A stretch of DNA of 64,000 bases from Fluviicola chungangensis (GCF_007558725.1 NZ_VLPL01000006.1:228580-292579), one strand, 5' to 3'; numbered from the stretch's first letter, positions 45,354 to 54,085 are shown. Numbers and translations: made by a program. The notes: generated by a model not told the origin, from the sequence alone.

Positions 45354-47291
45354 ATGAAGAAAATAGGATATCTCCTTTTCCTGCTCCTTTTCCCGAACCT
45401 CTATTCTTCCGCTCAGACGGACATGAAAAAACTCTGGAAAATTGTTAACAATGAAGGGAAAGCAGACACCATCCGGCTGGAAGCTATGCTCGAAATCTGC
45501 ATGTATGGATACTTGTATACGTATCCCGACAGCGCATCTTTTTACGCCGATCAACTTTATGCAATGGCCGGGAAAATGCATTCCCGGAAATACCAGGCAG
45601 CTGCATGGAACGTTCAGGGTGCTTCTTATTCTTTAAGAGGCGACAATACCCGTGCAATTACCTACTTTACCCGCAGCCTGAAGATCATGGAATCACTCAA
45701 AGACCAAAAAGGGATCGCTTCCTGCTTGAATAACATCGGGGTGATTTACAATGAGCAGGGAAAATACAGGAAGGCGGGTGAATATTATCAACGCGCTCTT
45801 ATCATCAATAAACAGCGTGGGGATTCTTCGTCAATTGCCCTGTCTTATTCTAACCTGGGAAATATTTACCGCTACCGGAAGAATTATTCCAAAGCGATCG
45901 ACTACCATCAAAAATCCATCGCAATCTACCAGTCGCTCCGGGATGATTACAGCCTCGGAATGTCTTTCCACTTTATCGGAGTCACCTATTTTGATATGGG
46001 AGATTACCAAAAAGCATTGGAATTCAATGAAAAAAGTATTCCCTACTATGAAAAATCGGAGAATTTACTAGGACTTCCCGAGGTGCTGAATATCCTGGGA
46101 AAGATTTACGATAAAAAAGGAGATCTCCAAAAAGCGATTCAGTATAACAAAGAGGCTTTGGAACTGGCAAAGAAGGTTGATGCCGCTGCTGCGATGCGGG
46201 AATCCAGTCTTTCTTTGTACGAAGATTATAAAAAACTGGGGAAGTTCCGGGATGCACTTGAAATGCATGAACTGTACATTCGCATGCGGGACAAAGTAAC
46301 CAATGAAGAAAGTCAGCAGGAATTGATCCGACAGGAACTTTCCTACGAATTCGAGAAACAACAGGCAATTGACAAAAAAGAGCATGAAAAACGCCTGGCC
46401 GTCCAGAAAGTGATCCTGTTTTCCGTTATCGGCGGATCTTTACTGGTATTGGTCTTTGCCGTTATCGTTATCAACCGCCTGCGCATTACCCGGAAACAGA
46501 AAGCGATCATCGAACGTCAAAAAGACCTGGTCGAAGAAAAACAAAAAGAAATCCTCGACTCTATCACCTACGCGAAACGCCTGCAGGACGCAATCCTTCC
46601 CCCAATCGATATTTTTAAAGACCATTTTCCCGAAAGTTTCATTCTTTATAAACCGAAAGACATTGTTGCCGGAGATTTTTACTGGATGGAAAAAACCGGA
46701 AATCTCATCCTGGTTGCTGTTGCAGACTGCACGGGACATGGCGTTCCGGGAGCATTGGTCAGCGTTGTTTGCAGTACCGCACTCAACCGGGCCGTGATGG
46801 AATTCGGTTTGACAGCCCCCGGAAAAATCCTCGACAAAACGCGGGAGATCGTACTGGAAACCTTTGCCAAGAGCCCTAAGGATGTAAAAGACGGAATGGA
46901 CATTTCCCTGGCTTCGATCAACACAAAAACACTGGAAATTGAATGGGCTGGAGCCAACAATCCTTTGTGGTATGTTTCAAACGAAGAATTGCATGTGATC
47001 ACCGCGGATAAACAACCGATCGGAAGTTCTTTTGATCCGCAGCCATTCAAAACCCACCAACTACAGTTGCAAAAAGGAGATCTCGTATTCTTGTTCACAG
47101 ACGGATATGCGGATCAGTTCGGCGGCGAAAAAGGGAAGAAATTCAAGTACACTCCGCTGAAAGAACTGTTACTTAAAAATGCACCGTTACCGATGTCTTC
47201 CCAGGAAGCACGACTGGAATCGACGTTCGAGAACTGGAAAAGCGGCATCGAACAGGTGGATGATGTGTGCATCATGGGAATCCGGGTTTGA
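45354..47291 (+). CDS. TPR sensor with SpoIIE-type PP2C phosphatase
   Basis: A 645-residue membrane signalling protein. It has a signal peptide (residues 1-21), six or more TPRs (about 70-310, e.g. SCLNNIGVIYNEQGKYRKAG), a transmembrane helix (VILFSVIGGSLLVLVFAVIV, about 345-365), a coiled coil (KDLVEEKQKEILDSITYAKR), and a SpoIIE phosphatase domain (about 410-645). The metal-binding Asp residues lie in ADCTGHGVPGA, KDGMDISLAS and FTDGYADQFGGE. TPRs outside and phosphatase inside suggest signal transfer to an anti-sigma-factor antagonist or similar partner; none is encoded here. Confidence 0.92.
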   Translation: MKKIGYLLFLLLFPNLYSSAQTDMKKLWKIVNNEGKADTIRLEAMLEICMYGYLYTYPDSASFYADQLYAMAGKMHSRKYQAAAWNVQGASYSLRGDNTRAITYFTRSLKIMESLKDQKGIASCLNNIGVIYNEQGKYRKAGEYYQRALIINKQRGDSSSIALSYSNLGNIYRYRKNYSKAIDYHQKSIAIYQSLRDDYSLGMSFHFIGVTYFDMGDYQKALEFNEKSIPYYEKSENLLGLPEVLNILGKIYDKKGDLQKAIQYNKEALELAKKVDAAAAMRESSLSLYEDYKKLGKFRDALEMHELYIRMRDKVTNEESQQELIRQELSYEFEKQQAIDKKEHEKRLAVQKVILFSVIGGSLLVLVFAVIVINRLRITRKQKAIIERQKDLVEEKQKEILDSITYAKRLQDAILPPIDIFKDHFPESFILYKPKDIVAGDFYWMEKTGNLILVAVADCTGHGVPGALVSVVCSTALNRAVMEFGLTAPGKILDKTREIVLETFAKSPKDVKDGMDISLASINTKTLEIEWAGANNPLWYVSNEELHVITADKQPIGSSFDPQPFKTHQLQLQKGDLVFLFTDGYADQFGGEKGKKFKYTPLKELLLKNAPLPMSSQEARLESTFENWKSGIEQVDDVCIMGIRV

Positions 47292-47509
47292 TCTTATTAC
47301 TTCTTTCTTAAAAAAATCAACAGGAAATAAAACAGCCTCATCGTTTCAACAGAATCATAATCATACCGCAATATTCGGATAGAAAAACCACATAAACTTG
47401 GAGAAATGGGACAGGTCTGCCGGAAGATCTAATCTTGGATAAATCAGCCGAATTATCCCATGCTCCCAACTCGAATCCTTTCCTTAAAAATCTTTAAAAC
47501 TGTGAGTTA

Positions 47510-47565
47510 TGTAAGCTTCCCGGATTAAGATATAACACGAAAACAGCCCAATCCGTTCATCTTTA
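47510..47565 (+). promoter_or_regulatory. Stress-island promoter (outer-membrane barrel)
   Basis: TGTAAG (47510-47515) and TATAAC (47531-47536) lie 21 bp apart, followed after 22 bp by ATCTTTA (47559-47565). The start codon is 25 bp further on. The 200 bp between the SpoIIE gene and this site hold nothing recognisable. Confidence 0.68.
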
Positions 47566-47589
47566 TTTCATATTTAAAAATGACCGAAT

Positions 47590-48207
47590 ATGAAAAAAAT
47601 TTTAACAATAACTGTAGTGATCGTGACATGCGCTACAGCATTTTCGCAGGATGCGCCCGGAAAGGCAACAAAAACATTTTCACTCGGACCGGTAGTTGGT
47701 TTTGGTCACACCGGAATCCGGAACACGACCGGAACAGACATCTTCAAACCGTCCTGGAGCGCCGGATTGATTTTCAATTACAGTTCTATGAAACATGTAG
47801 GCTTTACCACAGATGTACTTTGGTCTATGGAAGGAGGGCGCGTAGAAAGTGCGGGATCCGAAGCAGATTTGACTCTGCAATATATCCGTGTTCCGATGAA
47901 ATTCGCATATTATTTCGGGGAGTTTGAGGATAATTTCCGCCCGAAAATCACCGTAGGTCCTTCCCTGGGTTTCCTGTTGGACGCAGTAAGTGACACCGAT
48001 GCTGAAGGTGGTTCAAAAGTTGATGTCGCCTCTTTTTACAATAAATTCGATATCGGGGTGAATGCTTCTCTGGGATTTAACTGGAAGATGGCGGAAAATA
48101 TCTGGTTGAACACGGATTTTAATTACTATACCGGCTTTATATCCATTCGCGATAACCAATACAATTCTAACTTCGGAGTGCAACTGGGAGTCGCCTTTGG
48201 GATCTAA
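47590..48207 (+). CDS. Outer-membrane beta-barrel protein
   Basis: A 205-residue small barrel with signal peptide (MKKILTITVVIVTCATAFSQ). Alternating amphipathic strands (SAGLIFNYSSMKHVGFTTDV, LQYIRVPMKFAYYFG, FGVQLGVAFGI with the C-terminal hydrophobic residue) match the outer-membrane barrel group of Bacteroidota. Function unknown. The stress-type promoter and position inside the island suggest an envelope change under starvation or stress. Confidence 0.85.
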   Translation: MKKILTITVVIVTCATAFSQDAPGKATKTFSLGPVVGFGHTGIRNTTGTDIFKPSWSAGLIFNYSSMKHVGFTTDVLWSMEGGRVESAGSEADLTLQYIRVPMKFAYYFGEFEDNFRPKITVGPSLGFLLDAVSDTDAEGGSKVDVASFYNKFDIGVNASLGFNWKMAENIWLNTDFNYYTGFISIRDNQYNSNFGVQLGVAFGI

Positions 48208-48229
48208 TAATGAATCGATCAACAAAAGG

Positions 48230-48259
48230 AGTTCTGGCACATGAGTCAGGACTTTTTTT
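48230..48259 (+). terminator. Terminator of outer-membrane barrel gene
   Basis: A 7-bp stem, agttctg and caggact with one G-U pair, and a 10-nt loop are followed by seven T residues, 23 bp after the stop codon. Confidence 0.72.
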
Positions 48260-48330
48260 ATAGCTTTTCGGGATTTCCGGAATTACACCGGAATGGATTC
48301 ATCCTCTTGAGCTCTTCTTATTTAAACGTC

Positions 48331-48403
48331 AAAGAGGAGCTAAAAGCCCCTCTTTCACTAAAAACTTAAACTAAACCAAATCATTGTGCTATTACAACTC
48401 TAT
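48331..48403 (-). ncRNA. Putative small RNA, promoter-terminator unit 2
   Basis: About 73 nt between a near-perfect stress-type promoter and the hairpin 48331-48355 (aaagagg and cctcttt plus an inner GC pair). The body has TTTGGTTTAGTTTAAG and then GTGAAAGAGGGG. No ORF longer than eight codons. It lies between the convergent ends of the barrel gene and the VOC gene, where no protein-gene promoter is expected. The RNA itself is inferred. Confidence 0.5.
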
Positions 48404-48409
48404 GGTTCT

Positions 48410-48465
48410 CAAAATTAATTCGGTACCCCTGTTTGTCTTTTACATTTTTATCCCGGGGATTTACA
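48410..48465 (-). promoter_or_regulatory. Stress-island promoter of small RNA unit 2
   Basis: On the minus strand TGTAAA (48460-48465) and TGTAAA (48439-48444) lie 21 bp apart, followed after a further 21 bp by TAATTTTG (48410-48417), a perfect TAnnTTTG. The distal box is extended as ATATGTAAATCCC, shared with unit 1. Confidence 0.72.
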
Positions 48466-48491
48466 TATTTTTTTGAATCTGACAGACCGGT

Positions 48492-48872
48492 TTACTCCTG
48501 GATCAGGGCAATGATATTTTTCGATGGATCTGTAAACCAGGCCAAAGTAGGACCGTGTTCGTTTCGGGCAATCCCTTTTGAATCCGTTTTAATATATGCC
48601 ATGTCATATTGAAGGAAAACCACCCCTTTCTTTGTCAATTCCTCCACTGCATCATCGATATCCGTAACCGGGATATTCATTACTGTAAAAGTGGCCGGAA
48701 CATGGTCCTGTTTCGGATAGATAATGATTTTCATTCCCTCATTGATCCGGATAGTGAGAACGGACATTTCTCCCTTATCCACTTCCAAACCAAGCACATT
48801 TTTATAAAAAAAGTAGGCTTCATCTGTATCCTCAGCTGAAAAGCTGCTGAAGATCTTTTCTCGTTGTATCAT
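48492..48872 (-). CDS. VOC family protein (glyoxalase/bleomycin resistance fold)
   Basis: A 126-residue protein with two beta-alpha-beta-beta-beta units typical of vicinal oxygen chelate proteins (FSAEDTDEAYFFYKNVLGLE, MNIPVTDIDDAVEELTKKGV, HGPTLAWFTDPSKNIIALIQ). Potential metal ligands are not strict, so it may be a binding protein rather than an enzyme. Substrate unknown. It is a single gene, convergent with the barrel gene. Confidence 0.8.
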   Translation of the reverse strand: MIQREKIFSSFSAEDTDEAYFFYKNVLGLEVDKGEMSVLTIRINEGMKIIIYPKQDHVPATFTVMNIPVTDIDDAVEELTKKGVVFLQYDMAYIKTDSKGIARNEHGPTLAWFTDPSKNIIALIQE

Positions 48873-48952
48873 ATTTTTTTGTTTTAAAATTTCTTTTTAT
48901 GATTGAATACTGCAGTTATCAGTCGCTACTGATAACTACTGCTAATCATCCA

Positions 48953-50308
48953 TTACACGAAAGCACTGTAACCCGTTATAGCCCTTCCAACGATCAAGGT
49001 ATTGATTTCTTTCGTTCCTTCATAAGAATAAATAGCTTCCGCATCCGCAACAAACCGCGCAACATCGTATTCCAGCAGGATTCCATTCCCTCCCATTACT
49101 TCACGTGCTTTACTGACAATATCGCGCGTACGCAAACTGCAAAATACTTTCGCTAAAGAGGCGTGTTCGTCCGTGAGCTCTTTTTGGTCCTGTAATTCCG
49201 ACAAACGCGCCACCATGGTTTGCATAGCCGTTAAATTCGTAAGCATTTCCACCAAATGGTTTTGGATCAGCTGGAAGGAAGCAATCGGTTTTCCGAACTG
49301 CATCCGTTCACGCGTATATTTCAAAGCGGCCTCATACGCACCGCGGGCACATCCCACCGCCAGCCAGGCTACACCCGCTCGTGTTATACGCAAGACATCG
49401 GCCGTGTCTTTAAACGAATTTGCTTTTTGCAAACGATCTGCTTCTTCCACAACACAAGCAGTCAGTGTCACAAGTCCGTTCTGAACAATACGTAGCGCCA
49501 TTTTATCTTCCATTTTCGCTACCTGTAACCCCGGATTTTCCTTTCTTACCAGGAATCCCTTGATTTGCCTGTCGTCCTCATCTTCCGCCCAAATAATAAT
49601 TACGTCGGCAAAGGTGGCATTCCCGATCCACTTCTTTTTCCCGTTCAAAGTCCAGGTATTCCCGTTTCGCTTTGCTTTCATGGTTAACCCTCCTGCAACG
49701 GCTGATCCAACTTCGGGTTCTGTCAAACCGAACGCACCGATTTTCCGCATACTTTTCAACGCGGGAAGCCATTCGCGTTTTTGTTCTTCGGAACCCAATA
49801 AATGAACCGACCCCATCACCAGTCCGCTTTGCACCCCGAAAAATGTTGCAAAAGAAGCGTCTATTCGTGCCATTTCAATTGCCAGGACACCTTCTATCAA
49901 ACAGGATCTCACCGGATCACTAAAACCAGCATACGTCATCCCGCAAATGTCCAGCTCGGCTACTTTCGGGATCAAATGATGCGGAAATTCTCCTTTCAAC
50001 CAGTAATCATTGGCTATGGGTTTCACTTCTTCTTCCATAAAAGCCCGGACTCTTAACTGAAGCGCACGTTCATCGGGAGTGAGTGTATGGCTAATGTTGT
50101 AAAAATCCCCGTCTATGGGAGGAAGTTCTTTTTTCACCTGGTTCCCGTCCATCAGCTTCATTAAACCGGATAACTTCCTGTCGTCCAGTTTCCCTAACTT
50201 GTTCATGACTTCGGCCAGGTCTATTCTTTTGGATAAGTGGGATAATTGTTCCATGTCTACCTGTTTAAACAGGTGCCAGGCGTTCTTAATGTTCGAGAAA
50301 AGAGCCAT
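48953..50308 (-). CDS. Acyl-CoA dehydrogenase, glutaryl-CoA dehydrogenase-like
   Basis: A 451-residue flavoprotein from the ATG at 50308 (MALFSNIKNAW); the frame to 50329 starts with TTG. The FAD-binding and substrate parts are clear: FGLTEPEVGSAVAGGLTMKA, LNGKKKWIGNATFADVIIIW, YTRERMQFGKPIASFQLIQN and MGGNGILLEYDVARFVADAE. The catalytic base is the Glu in YSYEGTKEINTLIVGRAITG. The first 60 residues are an extra helical N-terminus seen in some Bacteroidota members. It probably oxidises a short or dicarboxylic acyl-CoA. Confidence 0.88.
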   Translation of the reverse strand: MALFSNIKNAWHLFKQVDMEQLSHLSKRIDLAEVMNKLGKLDDRKLSGLMKLMDGNQVKKELPPIDGDFYNISHTLTPDERALQLRVRAFMEEEVKPIANDYWLKGEFPHHLIPKVAELDICGMTYAGFSDPVRSCLIEGVLAIEMARIDASFATFFGVQSGLVMGSVHLLGSEEQKREWLPALKSMRKIGAFGLTEPEVGSAVAGGLTMKAKRNGNTWTLNGKKKWIGNATFADVIIIWAEDEDDRQIKGFLVRKENPGLQVAKMEDKMALRIVQNGLVTLTACVVEEADRLQKANSFKDTADVLRITRAGVAWLAVGCARGAYEAALKYTRERMQFGKPIASFQLIQNHLVEMLTNLTAMQTMVARLSELQDQKELTDEHASLAKVFCSLRTRDIVSKAREVMGGNGILLEYDVARFVADAEAIYSYEGTKEINTLIVGRAITGYSAFV

Positions 50309-50469
50309 AATACCGGGATTTCCACTCAATTTAGAACAAAAAGACCTGCGCGTATCTTAAAAGAACATAAATAACACCGGTGAAGTGCAAAAATTCGGAA
50401 ATACTCCAAACTTCCAGTTCACACCCGTGTTAAGATACTTACCTTTACAACACTAAAATTCGCAACATA

Positions 50470-51063
50470 ATGACTCCGGAAAATTTAATGAAGCAAATCG
50501 ATTTCATCAAAGAGATTGATAAAGTGAAATACATTCAGCGCAAAACAAAACTGTTCAACAGCAACCGGAACGAAAACGACGCAGAACACAGTTGGCATTT
50601 GGCCATGATGGCTATGGTACTGGCTGAACATTCCAATATGCCGGTTGATTTACTGAAGGTGATCAAAATGGTGTTGATCCACGACATTGTTGAGATTGAT
50701 GCCGGAGATACCTTCATCTACGATGTCCAAAAAAATCACTCCAATACCGAAGAAGAACGCTTGGCTGCTCAACGTATTTTCGGGATGCTTCCCGGGGAAC
50801 AATCCGAAGAACTGATCGCCATTTGGGAAGAATTCGAAGCCGGGGAAACACATGAAGCAAAATTTGCCAGAACCATGGACCGCCTGGAACCCTTATTACA
50901 AAACACCTCCAACAATGGCGGAACCTGGAACGAGTTTGGGGTTAGTTACGAGAAAGTATACGAAAAGAAAAGCATCATGAACGAAGGTTCAGCGGCCATT
51001 TGGAAGTATGCAGAACAATTGATCAATGAAAGCCTGGAAAGAGGCATTTTGAAAAAAGGATAA
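50470..51063 (+). CDS. HD domain phosphohydrolase (YfbR/5'-deoxynucleotidase-like)
   Basis: A 197-residue HD-superfamily protein. The metal-binding set is visible as NENDAEHSWHLAMMAMVLAE (first His) and MVLIHDIVEIDAGDTFIYD (HD pair), with the distal Asp in FARTMDRLEPLLQN. Relatives remove phosphate from deoxynucleoside 5'-monophosphates. It is a single gene; the upstream TACCTTTA at about 50450 may be its -7 element. An ATG at 50488 is an alternative start. Confidence 0.85.
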   Translation: MTPENLMKQIDFIKEIDKVKYIQRKTKLFNSNRNENDAEHSWHLAMMAMVLAEHSNMPVDLLKVIKMVLIHDIVEIDAGDTFIYDVQKNHSNTEEERLAAQRIFGMLPGEQSEELIAIWEEFEAGETHEAKFARTMDRLEPLLQNTSNNGGTWNEFGVSYEKVYEKKSIMNEGSAAIWKYAEQLINESLERGILKKG

Positions 51064-51068
51064 GCTAC

Positions 51069-51100
51069 AAAAAAGGCCGTCCAATTACTCAGACAGCCTT
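51069..51100 (-). terminator. Terminator of cold-shock gene
   Basis: On the minus strand the arms aaggctgtc and gacggcctt (one G-U pair) and a 10-nt loop are followed by TTTTTT. It lies 20 bp after the csp stop. Confidence 0.8.
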
Positions 51101-51119
51101 CAAGAAATTACAGGGAATT

Positions 51120-51311
51120 CTAGTTCGCTAATGATACGTTCACTGCGTTCAACCCATTTCTTCCGTTTTCCGTATCGTACGTGACGTTATCGTTTTCACG
51201 AATATCTTCGTTCAAGCCCGAAGCATGTACAAAAATATCCTGTTCGTTTTCTCCTTTAATAAATCCGAAGCCTTTTGCATCGTTGAAGAATTTTACTGTT
51301 CCTTTATTCAT
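51120..51311 (-). CDS. cspA: Cold-shock family protein
   Basis: A 63-residue OB-fold RNA chaperone. RNP1 is KGFGFIKGE and RNP2 is DIFVHAS, both intact, after MNKGTVKFFNDA. It binds single-stranded RNA and DNA. The 5' leader contains the short inverted repeat gttcc/ggaac (51326-51343) close to the start, and a long untranslated leader is usual for this family. Confidence 0.95.
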   Translation of the reverse strand: MNKGTVKFFNDAKGFGFIKGENEQDIFVHASGLNEDIRENDNVTYDTENGRNGLNAVNVSLAN

Positions 51312-51343
51312 ATTGGTTTTCTTGTGTTCCGTTTATTTGGAAC

Positions 51344-51640
51344 TGTTATTATAATCAATTCTGATCCGGTACGTACTTCGCACAGATTTTTTACGGAAAA
51401 TGTTTAAATGAATGGGAGTGTAAAAATGACTTTACAGTCTGATCGAGATAATAATCTTCTATTGAATCGGGTGAAAGGTACGACTAATTTCCCGGGTATT
51501 CACATTTAAATGACAACTGATCATAAGAAAACAGACCGTTTGAGTCGATTAAGCAGTCATAGCAGGCAACGGAGCAACACCGTAAAATTAAAAAAGTTTG
51601 AGCTGCCGATTGGAATTTGTTGAATTATTGCTTGTTTTCT
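51344..51640. other. Intergenic region, cold-shock leader and promoter side
   Basis: About 300 bp without a convincing gene. It is AT-rich with no hairpin of terminator quality. It should contain the promoter and long leader of the cold-shock gene on the minus strand and the 3' end of the DUF1801 transcript. Confidence 0.5.
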
Positions 51641-52069
51641 TTAATCGGGCTGGATTTCCAATCCGTATTTTATTGCCGATTCAAGCACGTCGAGATGAAT
51701 ATCTTTTAACGTTTTGAATTTAATACAGTAACCGGTCACACTTGCCTTTCCCAGTTTTTCCTTATAGGTTTTGGCTAAGTAGGCTTTATCTTCCAATCCC
51801 AGGACGTAAACAGAGATTCCGCTGGTGTTTGCGCTCAATCCGATCCGATAAAATTCCCTGCTGGTCCCGTTCGCATAGCGAATGGTGTAAAATCCGTACC
51901 CGATATTCGGATTGGAGACTACTTTTCCACTGGCGTCTCTCCCATCCGTGAACCACAATCTACACCCCGGCGAAAGCCGAAGGATACGCTCGTGTAAAGT
52001 CTGCATTTCACCGCGCTTGGGCTCAGGCTGACTGGCAATATATGCCTGGATTTGATCTGTTGTATTCAT
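51641..52069 (-). CDS. DUF1801-like protein
   Basis: A 142-residue protein from the ATG at 52069 (MNTTDQIQAYIASQPEPKRG). It resembles the DUF1801/YdhG group (MQTLHERILRLSPGCRLWFT, NIGYGFYTIRYANGTSREFY, KASVTGYCIKFKTLKDIHLD), small cytoplasmic proteins of unknown activity. The frame upstream of 52069 overlaps the SpoIIE gene and is rejected. It follows the PAS-SpoIIE gene by 25 bp on the same strand. Confidence 0.8.
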   Translation of the reverse strand: MNTTDQIQAYIASQPEPKRGEMQTLHERILRLSPGCRLWFTDGRDASGKVVSNPNIGYGFYTIRYANGTSREFYRIGLSANTSGISVYVLGLEDKAYLAKTYKEKLGKASVTGYCIKFKTLKDIHLDVLESAIKYGLEIQPD

Positions 52070-52094
52070 CAATCGAATATAATTAAAAATCCAA

Positions 52095-53312
52095 TTAGGG
52101 CACCTTAAATCCAAGGATCAGGATATCGTCCGTTTGCTCTTCTTCACCCGCCGTAACTTTCCATTCTTCAATCGTCTGATCAAACACTTCTCGCTGGTTC
52201 GGCATACTCAGGTTCTGAATGGAGAGAATCAGGTCCTGAAAGTTCTTATAGGTAAACTTCTTTCCATTCTCTCCTCCGAACTGGTCTGCATAGCCGTCGC
52301 TGAAGAGGTAGTAACAATCACCCGATTCTATATTTATCTGGTAATTGGTAAACTTTTGATCGGTGTTATTTGAAAAGAGATGGATCGGTATTTTGTCAGT
52401 CGCCAATTTGGTCAGCGTACCGTTTTTAACCTGATAAATGGGGTTGTAGGCCCCGGCATATTCCATAATCATTTTTGATGTATCGATAACACATAAGGCA
52501 ATATCCATCCCGTCTTTTATTTCACAATCCTTATGATTCATTTTTTCATTTGCGTGCTGAAACTCATTATTCAGCTGATTTAATATTTCTGCCGGATTCG
52601 TATGTTCGTAATCCGTGACGCATTTACTCAGTAATTTATAACCGATGATACTAATGAATGCTCCGGGAACACCATGTCCGGTACAATCACAGGCAGCAAT
52701 AAAAATCTTGTCCTCGTGTTTCTCTATCCAATAAAAATCACCGCTGACAATGTGTTTGGGTTTAAGCAGTACAAACGATTCGGGAAGAATGGCATCCAAT
52801 TGTTCTTTGGAAGGAAATATCGCTTTCTGAATGAGCTGGGCATACCGGATACTCTCTAAAATCTCCCTGTGCTGCTGTTCGATAATGTGTTGTTGCTCTT
52901 TCAAGGGTGTAATGTCCAGGAAAGAAGAAACCAGGTAGTTCTTCCCGTTGAGTTCCATTTGTTCGATGCAACTTATCGCATATATGTCCCTTCTGTCTTT
53001 TGATTTACACTTGATGATTTCATTCTTTATCCGTCCTTTTTCGCGAATAATCGTTGAGACCCGCTCGTGTTCCGCCTGTTCGAGGATTCCAACTTCCCGT
53101 GCATTTCTCCCGATTATTTCCGATTCGTCAAACCCATAAATTTCCAGGAACCGTTTATTTATTTTCACATATATCCGGTCTTCTGTGGTAATGGACATAC
53201 AGGCAGGGCTTGAGTCAAACATCATTAAGAAGCTTTCCAGGTTTCCCTGAATCACCTTTTCTGCCATTTCCAAATTGTCGACCTCTATGGTATCCGAAAA
53301 GATATTCTTCAT
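52095..53312 (-). CDS. PAS domain SpoIIE-type phosphatase
   Basis: A 405-residue cytoplasmic phosphatase from the ATG at 53312 (MKNIFSDTIEVDN). The PAS sensor domain spans about residues 20-140 (FDSSPACMSITTEDRIYVKI, LEIYGFDESEIIGRNAREVG), then a coiled linker (QQHIIEQQHREILESIRYAQ), then SpoIIE (about 180-405) with ACDCTGHGVPGAF, KDGMDIALC and FSDGYADQFGGENG. It shares linker and phosphatase layout with the TPR protein at 45354, so the two may act on the same partner. Confidence 0.9.
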   Translation of the reverse strand: MKNIFSDTIEVDNLEMAEKVIQGNLESFLMMFDSSPACMSITTEDRIYVKINKRFLEIYGFDESEIIGRNAREVGILEQAEHERVSTIIREKGRIKNEIIKCKSKDRRDIYAISCIEQMELNGKNYLVSSFLDITPLKEQQHIIEQQHREILESIRYAQLIQKAIFPSKEQLDAILPESFVLLKPKHIVSGDFYWIEKHEDKIFIAACDCTGHGVPGAFISIIGYKLLSKCVTDYEHTNPAEILNQLNNEFQHANEKMNHKDCEIKDGMDIALCVIDTSKMIMEYAGAYNPIYQVKNGTLTKLATDKIPIHLFSNNTDQKFTNYQINIESGDCYYLFSDGYADQFGGENGKKFTYKNFQDLILSIQNLSMPNQREVFDQTIEEWKVTAGEEEQTDDILILGFKVP

Positions 53313-53525
53313 GAGTACATAGTCTATTTTAATATTACGCCTAACTGATACACCCAATTTGAACTATCTACAATGGTCGATCTGTTTACAGCAGATCACA
53401 TGAATCGGATCACTCCCGTTTGTGAATAGCTTGTACTGCGTTAGTTACTCAATAATACGCAATAATTCGGAAAAAAGAAACAACCTTTCATCGAAAGACG
53501 GACCTGGCAGATCAAACGCTCAGGT

Positions 53526-53939
53526 TCACGACTCATTTTCTTTGAGGAAATACCGGATCAGGTCTACAGCCGTTACAATTCCGCACACCCGGTTATTGCG
53601 GGTAATCACAACCGAACTGAATTCCCCTTTTGCCAGGAGTTCAGCAACTGCCGCAATGGAAAGATCTTCATCTACGCTAACAGGAGAATGCGTCATCACA
53701 TCTGCTACCGTTTTCGAAGAATAAACAGGTTCCTGATCATCCAGAGTGGCCTCGCCGATCTCACGCATAAAATCCACCAGGCTGACTATACCGACCAGAA
53801 CGTCTTTTTCCGTAACCGGAACGTGACGGTGAAAATTTGCTTTCTCGTAAAGGTGTTTGAGATCGAGTATTTTTTGTTGAGGACTGACACTTTCTACCGG
53901 TGAAGTCATGATCGTTGATACGGGTAATTGTAAATTCAT
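53526..53939 (-). CDS. CBS domain pair protein
   Basis: A 137-residue protein made of two CBS motifs (LPVSTIMTSPVESVSPQQKI at the start and TVADVMTHSPVSVDEDLSIA for the second). CBS pairs bind adenosyl ligands such as AMP and act as sensors. Stand-alone forms recur in Bacteroidota stress clusters. Upstream at 54043-54060 the imperfect palindrome ATCAGT/ACTGAT may be an operator, and TACCTTTG at about 54027 is a likely -7 element. Confidence 0.88.
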   Translation of the reverse strand: MNLQLPVSTIMTSPVESVSPQQKILDLKHLYEKANFHRHVPVTEKDVLVGIVSLVDFMREIGEATLDDQEPVYSSKTVADVMTHSPVSVDEDLSIAAVAELLAKGEFSSVVITRNNRVCGIVTAVDLIRYFLKENES

Positions 53940-54085
53940 CTGGCCTGTTGTTTTAAATTAAATCATCCGAAGGATACTGAACCATTCAGCTTTCCATCGT
54001 TCGACAAAGGTAAAAGTTACGAATATGTTCCGGAAAACAAAAATCAGTTCGAACACTGATCTTTATCAATTTTCTATTGCACTAA

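Noticed and set aside
54002..54060. CBS gene promoter as a member of the stress class
   Set aside because: It has TACCTTTG, but the hexamer at the right distance is TGTTTT and no second box lies 21 bp upstream.
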